Shown here one piece after another: positions 59,803 through 64,000 of a stretch of 64,000 nt of DNA. The translations under genes were made by a program, and so were the position numbers. A model generated the notes under the pieces. The model was given only the letters and a program-made list of their open reading frames with translations, was not told where the DNA came from and made no database searches. Each line of letters opens with the position of its first letter. Position 1 is the stretch's first letter. Origin of the DNA: Lysobacterales bacterium 15-68-25 (GTDB lineage Bacteria > Pseudomonadota > Gammaproteobacteria > Xanthomonadales > Rhodanobacteraceae); the NCBI GenBank assembly GCA_002279065.1, contig NCKB01000004.1, positions 248,001-312,000 of the forward strand. Direction: 5' to 3'.

Positions 59803-60543
59803 ATGACTCAACGCACCGCGCTCGTCACCGGCGGCACCGGCGGCATCGGCACCGCCATCATCCGTTACCTGGCCGGCCAGGGGCATCGCGTGGCGTCGAA
59901 CTACCGGGATGCCGACAAGGCGGAGCGCTGGCGCAAGGCGATGGCCGACGACGGCATCGAGGTGCTGATGGTGCCCGGCGACGTGTCCGACCCGGCCTCC
60001 TGCGAAGCGATGGTCAAGGCGATCGAGGAGCAGGCCGGCCCGGTGGACATCCTGATCAACAACGCCGGCATCACCCGCGACACGACCTTCCACAAGATGA
60101 ACTACCAGCAGTGGACGGACGTCATCAACACCAACCTCAACGCCTGCTTCAACGTGACGCGCCCGGTGATCGAGGGCATGCGCGCGCGCAAGTGGGGCCG
60201 CATCGTGCAGATCAGCTCGATCAACGGCCAGAAGGGCCAGTACGGCCAGGCCAACTACGCCGCGGCCAAGGCCGGCATGCACGGCTTCACCATCTCGCTG
60301 GCGCAGGAGAACGCCAAGTTCGGCATCACCGTCAACACCGTCTCGCCCGGCTACGTGGGCACCGACATGGTGATGGCCGTGCCGGAGGAAGTGCGCGAAA
60401 AGATCGTGGCGCAGATCCCGGTCGGCCGTCTCGGCAAGCCGGAGGAGATCGCGCACGCGGTGGCCTTCTTCACCACTGACCAGGCCAGCTGGATCACCGG
60501 CGCCAACCTGGCGATCAACGGCGGCCACTACATGGGCTGGTGA
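59803..60543 (+). CDS. phbB: Acetoacetyl-CoA reductase (PhaB/PhbB)
   Basis: A 246-residue short-chain dehydrogenase that reduces acetoacetyl-CoA to 3-hydroxybutyryl-CoA for polyhydroxybutyrate. NADP-binding TALVTGGTGGIGTAII at the N-terminus, catalytic triad in RIVQISSINGQKGQYGQAN (Ser) followed by YAAAKAGMHGF (Tyr, Lys), and the typical GYVGTDMVMAVPEE end. Closest to PhbB because of NAGITRDTTFHKM. A strong AAGGAG is 10 nt before the ATG. No phaA or phaC in the window; the crotonase at the left end could feed a similar pathway but is 59 kb away. Confidence 0.93.
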   Translation: MTQRTALVTGGTGGIGTAIIRYLAGQGHRVASNYRDADKAERWRKAMADDGIEVLMVPGDVSDPASCEAMVKAIEEQAGPVDILINNAGITRDTTFHKMNYQQWTDVINTNLNACFNVTRPVIEGMRARKWGRIVQISSINGQKGQYGQANYAAAKAGMHGFTISLAQENAKFGITVNTVSPGYVGTDMVMAVPEEVREKIVAQIPVGRLGKPEEIAHAVAFFTTDQASWITGANLAINGGHYMGW

Positions 60544-60545
60544 GC

Positions 60546-60708
60546 GGGAGTGAGAAGTGAGTGGGGAGGAGTGAGAAGTGAGAGAAGAGCAAAAGCGCAA
60601 ACGTGCGCTGCGCCAGCCTCGCCTGTGATTGCCAACCGTCCGCCGGGTGAGGAACGGTCCAGAAGTCAGGACGCACCGCCCCCTGCCTTCTCTGACTTCT
60701 CACTCCTC
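60546..60708. repeat. Small repeat region after phbB
   Basis: The motif GAGTGAGAAGTGAG occurs twice in direct order with a 21-nt period (60548-60561 and 60569-60582). A 22-nt piece containing it (60566-60587) is found again inverted at 60687-60708 with one mismatch. About 100 nt between the inverted copies hold no gene. A partial copy (AGAAGTCAG) is at 60661. It resembles a dispersed intergenic repeat rather than a terminator. Confidence 0.8.
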
Positions 60709-60727
60709 TTCACACACTCCTGTTCTT

Positions 60728-61525
60728 TTACCCCTCGCCCTTCAGCAGCTTTTCCATCACCTTGCCGACCGCCGCGAAGGCGAACGCACCGGTGACGTGG
60801 GTGGCCGCGCCCAGCCCGCCACCGCAGTCCAGATTGAGCGCCTCGCCGCCGGGCGGACGGGTGCCGCAGACCGTGCCGTCCGGTTGCGGGTACTGCACGT
60901 TCTGCAGCGAATAGACCGCCGAGATACCGAAGTAGCGATCGGGGTTACGCGGAAAGCCGAAATCCTGGCGGAGCTTCTTCCGGATCAGGCTGAACATCGC
61001 GTCGTGCTCGGTGCGCGAGAGGTCGCGCACGCGGATCTGTGTGGGGTCGGTGCGACCGCCGGCCGAGCCGACGGTGACCATCGGCAGCTTGCGCCGACGG
61101 CACCAGGCGATCGCCTCCAGCTTCACCCGGAACGCATCGCAGGCATCGAGCACCACGTCGTAGCCGCGGTCGAGCAGTTCGTCGAGCGAGGACGGGGTGA
61201 GGAAGCGCTCGATCGCCTCAAGCCGGAGCGTCGGGTTGATCGCGTGCAGCCGATCCGCCATCACGCCGACCTTCGGCCGGCCGTAGTGGCCGTCCAGCGC
61301 GTGCAGCTGGCGATTCGTGTTGGATACGCAGATGTCGTCGGCGTCGATCAGGGTCAGTCGCCCCACCGCGCTGCGCGCCAGCGCCTCGGCGGCCCATGAA
61401 CCCACCCCGCCAATCCCGATTACCGCGACATGCTTTCCCGCCAGCGTCGACAGGCTGCCGGCCCCGTACAGACGCTCGACGCCAGCGAACCGCTCGCGCA
61501 ATGCCACCTCGGTCGCGCCGCTCAT
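60728..61525 (-). CDS. tcdA: tRNA threonylcarbamoyladenosine dehydratase TcdA
   Basis: A 265-residue E1-like enzyme that cyclises t6A to ct6A in tRNA. The ATP-binding loop VAVIGIGGVGSWAAEALARS, the metal- and adenylate-binding DADDICVSNTNRQLHAL, and the YDVVLDACDAFRVK region fit TcdA (CsdL/YgdL). A C-terminal cysteine-rich or membrane-near part (ALNLDCGGGLGAATHV) follows. It works downstream of TsaE (5288-5785). Start set at the ATG 61523-61525. It faces phbB over a repeat region. Confidence 0.94.
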   Translation of the reverse strand: MSGATEVALRERFAGVERLYGAGSLSTLAGKHVAVIGIGGVGSWAAEALARSAVGRLTLIDADDICVSNTNRQLHALDGHYGRPKVGVMADRLHAINPTLRLEAIERFLTPSSLDELLDRGYDVVLDACDAFRVKLEAIAWCRRRKLPMVTVGSAGGRTDPTQIRVRDLSRTEHDAMFSLIRKKLRQDFGFPRNPDRYFGISAVYSLQNVQYPQPDGTVCGTRPPGGEALNLDCGGGLGAATHVTGAFAFAAVGKVMEKLLKGEG

Positions 61526-61686
61526 CGTTTGATGCCTGCCAGGCCTGGACCACGGGACGGCAACATGCAAGGTAACTCCGACAGGGGAACCGGCGCATTG
61601 TAACGGCGGCAGGGTGCACGGCTGGTGGCAGGCGCGCCCGCCTCGGCTATGCTCCCCGCACCCCAAACCGACAGGAATCCGGACAC

Positions 61687-62076
61687 ATGCGGTCTGCCCT
61701 ACTCATCGCGCTCGGCCTGGTCATAGGCATCCTCGGCACCGCCTTCGCGATCAGTGCACTGCACCAGCGCACGCCGCTGCCCAAGGCGGTCATGACGGTG
61801 ATGGCTTACCACATGAGCCAGCTCGAGCATTCGGTCAAGGCGCAGCAGTGCGATGCGACCGCGATCCGCACGAACCTCGAGCGGCTGCAGTCCGCGGCGC
61901 TGGACATCCCCGGCGCGTTCAAGGGAGCCGAGGACCCATTCATGCAGGCGTCGAACAAGCTGCAGGGCTCGCTGAAGGATGCGGTTTCCGCTGCTCCCGG
62001 CACCTGTGCGGCACTGGCCACCGCCCTTCAGCCGGTCGACAACGCCTGCGACGACTGTCACAAGCGTTTTCGCTGA
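61687..62076 (+). CDS. Cytochrome c'/c556-like haem protein
   Basis: A 129-residue exported protein with an N-terminal membrane anchor or signal peptide (RSALLIALGLVIGILGTAFA). The body is four-helix-like and ends in the haem motif DNACDDCHKRFR, the C-terminal CxxCH that defines cytochromes c' and c556 (Cytochrome_C_2). It probably binds one haem in the periplasm. It lies 20 nt upstream of the CqsS-like kinase, so it may share the message. The role is not known. Confidence 0.85.
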   Translation: MRSALLIALGLVIGILGTAFAISALHQRTPLPKAVMTVMAYHMSQLEHSVKAQQCDATAIRTNLERLQSAALDIPGAFKGAEDPFMQASNKLQGSLKDAVSAAPGTCAALATALQPVDNACDDCHKRFR

Positions 62077-62096
62077 GCGGACCCGAGCCCCGCACG

Positions 62097-63434
62097 ATGT
62101 CGACCACGCCCCGCCTCTGGATACGGTTGCGTCAGGGGCTGATGCGGCTGGACGACACACTGTTCGAGCATACCCGGCCAAGCCAGCCCAGCCTGGCGGC
62201 GATGGGCCTGATCGGGGCACTGTGCATGCTGGCTTACTACCCGGTGTGGAAGTACGCCCTGCCGCAGCCCTACGAGAACCTGCCGTTGCGTATCGCCGGC
62301 TGCATCGTGCTGCTGCCGCTGGCGATGCAGCGCTGGTGGCCACGCCGCCTGCGCGCCCTGCTGCCGGCGTACTGGCATCTGGCAGTGACCTTCGTGCTGC
62401 CGTTCTTTGCGGGGTACATGCTGCTGCGCAACGCAGGCAGCACGCCCTGGCTGCTGATCCATCTGGCGTCGATGTACCTGACCATGATGATGTTCGACGT
62501 GATCGCCTTCGCGGCGATCTTCGTCGCCGGCAGCCTGCTGGCCTGGCTGGCCTGGAGCCTCGGTCCGCACGATCCGATGCCGATCCAGCAGTTGCAGCTC
62601 TACCTGCCGCTGCTGGCGATGGCTCTGGCACTCGGGCCGCTGGCCAGCCTGTCGCAGAAGCACGCCGACAAGACCCGCATCCAGGCGCTGACGCGCGCTT
62701 CGAACAACATCGCGCACGAGCTGCGCACACCGCTCGGCTCCCTGCACATTGCCGGCCAGGCGTTCCGGCGCTACCTGCCCGACCTGCTGGTGAGCCATCG
62801 GCTGGCCAAGGAAGCCGGGCTTCCCGTCGCCGAGTTGCGCGAGGCCCATCTGGAAGCGCTGGAACGGGGCATGGACACCATCGAGCATGAGGTCGCCCAC
62901 GCCCACACGGTCATCGACATGCTGCTGATGGCGGCGCGTCCGCTCGACCGGCAGCAGCTCGTGCCCCTGCGCGTCCGCTCGCTGCTGCAGGATGCGATCG
63001 CCCGCTACCCGTATGCCGCCCGTGTCGAGCAGGAGCGCGTCCACCTTCAGGAGGGCGAGGACTTCGTGCTGCTCGGCAGCGAACCCCTGCTGACCCACGT
63101 GATCTTCAACCTGCTGCGCAATGCGCTGTATCACACCGGCCGCGCCGGCAAGGGTGAAATCGACATCCAGGTAGAGCGCGACGGAGGCTGGGGGCGCATC
63201 CGCGTGCGCGATACCGGCCCCGGCATCCCGCCGGACGTGCTGCCGCGGATCTTCAACCGCTTCTATTCCTACAGCGAGGACCGCGGCGGCGTCGCCGGTC
63301 TGGGGATCGGCCTGGCGTTCTGCCGCGAGGCGGTCGAACGCATGGATGGCACGATTACCTGCCGCTCCCGCTGGGGCGAATTCACCGAGTTCCTGCTCTC
63401 CTTCCCGGCCCGCGACACGAACGCCCGCGCATGA
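62097..63434 (+). CDS. CqsS/LqsS-like sensor histidine kinase (alpha-hydroxyketone type)
   Basis: A 445-residue membrane kinase. Residues 30-185 form about six transmembrane helices; the region QPSLAAMGLIGALCMLAYYP and KYALPQPYENLPLRIAG closely follows the pattern of the CAI-1 receptor CqsS of Vibrio (Pro-Asn-Leu...Tyr-Tyr-x-x-Trp, then Pro-Gln-x-Tyr-Glu-Asn-Leu-x-Leu-Arg). HisKA has the phospho-His at residue 207 (NIAHELRTPLGSL), HATPase_c shows NLLRNALYHTG, VRDTGPGIPP, IFNRFYSYSE and GVAGLGIGLAFC. Unlike CqsS it has no fused receiver, which matches LqsS of Legionella. Its stop overlaps the next gene (ATGA). Confidence 0.85.
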   Translation: MSTTPRLWIRLRQGLMRLDDTLFEHTRPSQPSLAAMGLIGALCMLAYYPVWKYALPQPYENLPLRIAGCIVLLPLAMQRWWPRRLRALLPAYWHLAVTFVLPFFAGYMLLRNAGSTPWLLIHLASMYLTMMMFDVIAFAAIFVAGSLLAWLAWSLGPHDPMPIQQLQLYLPLLAMALALGPLASLSQKHADKTRIQALTRASNNIAHELRTPLGSLHIAGQAFRRYLPDLLVSHRLAKEAGLPVAELREAHLEALERGMDTIEHEVAHAHTVIDMLLMAARPLDRQQLVPLRVRSLLQDAIARYPYAARVEQERVHLQEGEDFVLLGSEPLLTHVIFNLLRNALYHTGRAGKGEIDIQVERDGGWGRIRVRDTGPGIPPDVLPRIFNRFYSYSEDRGGVAGLGIGLAFCREAVERMDGTITCRSRWGEFTEFLLSFPARDTNARA

Positions 63435-64000
63435 CTCTGACCTTCGACCACGGACTGACGCCCTTTCGTTTCCCGACCACCACGATGATGGTGGACGATC
63501 ACGAGACCTATCTGGGCATGGTGCCGCTGATGCTCGATCCGCTGCAGCGGATCCGCAGCTACAGCTCGCCGCGACAGGCCCTGGCCGACCTGCGCCGCAG
63601 TGACACCCGCGCCGTCCCCGGCGGCGGTTGGCTCTATCGCTGGCACGAGCATCCCTCGCCCAGCCGCGAGCTGATGGCGCTGGACGTGGATGCGATCGTC
63701 CGCACCATGTTCGATCCGATGCGTTTCGCCGAAGTCTCGGTGATCGTCGTGGACCAGGCGATGCCGGAGATGGACGGGCTGGAGTTCTGCAGCCGGATCG
63801 ACAACCCATACATCGGCAAGGTGCTGCTTACCGGCCGCGCCGACGACGCCACCGCGATCGAGGCCTTCAACTCCGGGCTGATCGACCGCTTCATCCGCAA
63901 GAACGACCCGCGCGCGATGGAAAAGCTGCAGCAGGCGATCGCCGGCCTGCAGGAACGCTACTTCGAGCGCGCCAGCCGCTTCGTCGCCGAGGCCATGGCG
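63431..64000 (+). CDS. Response regulator with expanded receiver, 3' end outside the window
   Basis: The first 190 codons of a response regulator, no stop before the end. The ATG overlaps the kinase stop by 4 nt, so both are translated together. The acidic pair is DD at residues 22-23 (MMVDDHETYLGM), phospho-Asp is D108 (VIVVDQAMPEMDGLEF), T134 in VLLTGRADDA and K157 in FIRKND. The distance from DD to phospho-Asp is about 86 residues instead of about 43, so an insert of some 40 residues lies in between. The helix after residue 160 leads to an unseen output part. Family resembles LqsR-type partners, but this is inference. Confidence 0.8.
   Translation, partial: MTLTFDHGLTPFRFPTTTMMVDDHETYLGMVPLMLDPLQRIRSYSSPRQALADLRRSDTRAVPGGGWLYRWHEHPSPSRELMALDVDAIVRTMFDPMRFAEVSVIVVDQAMPEMDGLEFCSRIDNPYIGKVLLTGRADDATAIEAFNSGLIDRFIRKNDPRAMEKLQQAIAGLQERYFERASRFVAEAMA

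Overview
The window is a contiguous, uniformly GC-rich bacterial chromosome segment with no insertion sequence, phage, integrase, plasmid or CRISPR signature. The gene orders point to a gammaproteobacterium of the Xanthomonadales (Lysobacterales), probably Rhodanobacteraceae: nnr-tsaE-amiC-mutL, pcnB-folK-panBCD, dapA next to a BamC-like lipoprotein and divergent from gcvR-bcp, recA-recX-alaS-csrA-tRNA-Ser, and phoBR-ppk-ppx. The family assignment is inference from gene order and protein character only; no 16S gene is present.

Layout. 1-9 kb: end of a crotonase gene, a DUF1684 lipoprotein-like gene, then mutL, amiC, tsaE and nnr on the minus strand, with queG divergent. 9-13 kb: pantothenate and folate synthesis genes plus poly(A) polymerase. 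13-16 kb: tRNA-Glu(CUC), ferredoxin, BamC-like protein, DapA, GcvR. 16-24 kb: Bcp, PhoH, an LpxO-like hydroxylase, an ECF41 sigma factor with its AhpD-like partner, an NAD-type isocitrate dehydrogenase, glutaredoxin and BepA. 24-32 kb: PhoB/PhoR, polyphosphate kinase and exopolyphosphatase, a periplasmic cyclophilin, LpxH, tRNA-Ser(GCU). 32-43 kb: CsrA, AlaS, RecX, RecA, PncC/CinA, MutS and KatG. 43-50 kb: a receiver protein, Hsp15, an AEC permease, a kinase-fold protein, and a TPP-riboswitch-controlled thiamine uptake operon (TonB receptor plus PnuT). 50-58 kb: KdpE, an N-terminally truncated KdpD and Kup; a tight MOSC/ABM/VOC operon; HtpG. 58-64 kb: HtpX, GluQ, acetoacetyl-CoA reductase, a small repeat region, TcdA, a cytochrome c'-like protein, and finally a CqsS/LqsS-like sensor kinase overlapping the start of an unusual response regulator cut by the window end.

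Most of the window is housekeeping. The parts that deserve attention are the CqsS/LqsS-type (alpha-hydroxyketone) sensing pair at the right edge, the truncated KdpD/KdpE pair placed beside kup instead of kdpFABC, the ECF41 module with a near-consensus self promoter, the thiamine uptake operon, and an AT-hook-like small protein. Several regulatory sites can be read directly: a TPP riboswitch, an OxyR-like box far upstream of katG, a Pho-box-like site before phoB, and hairpins between convergent genes.
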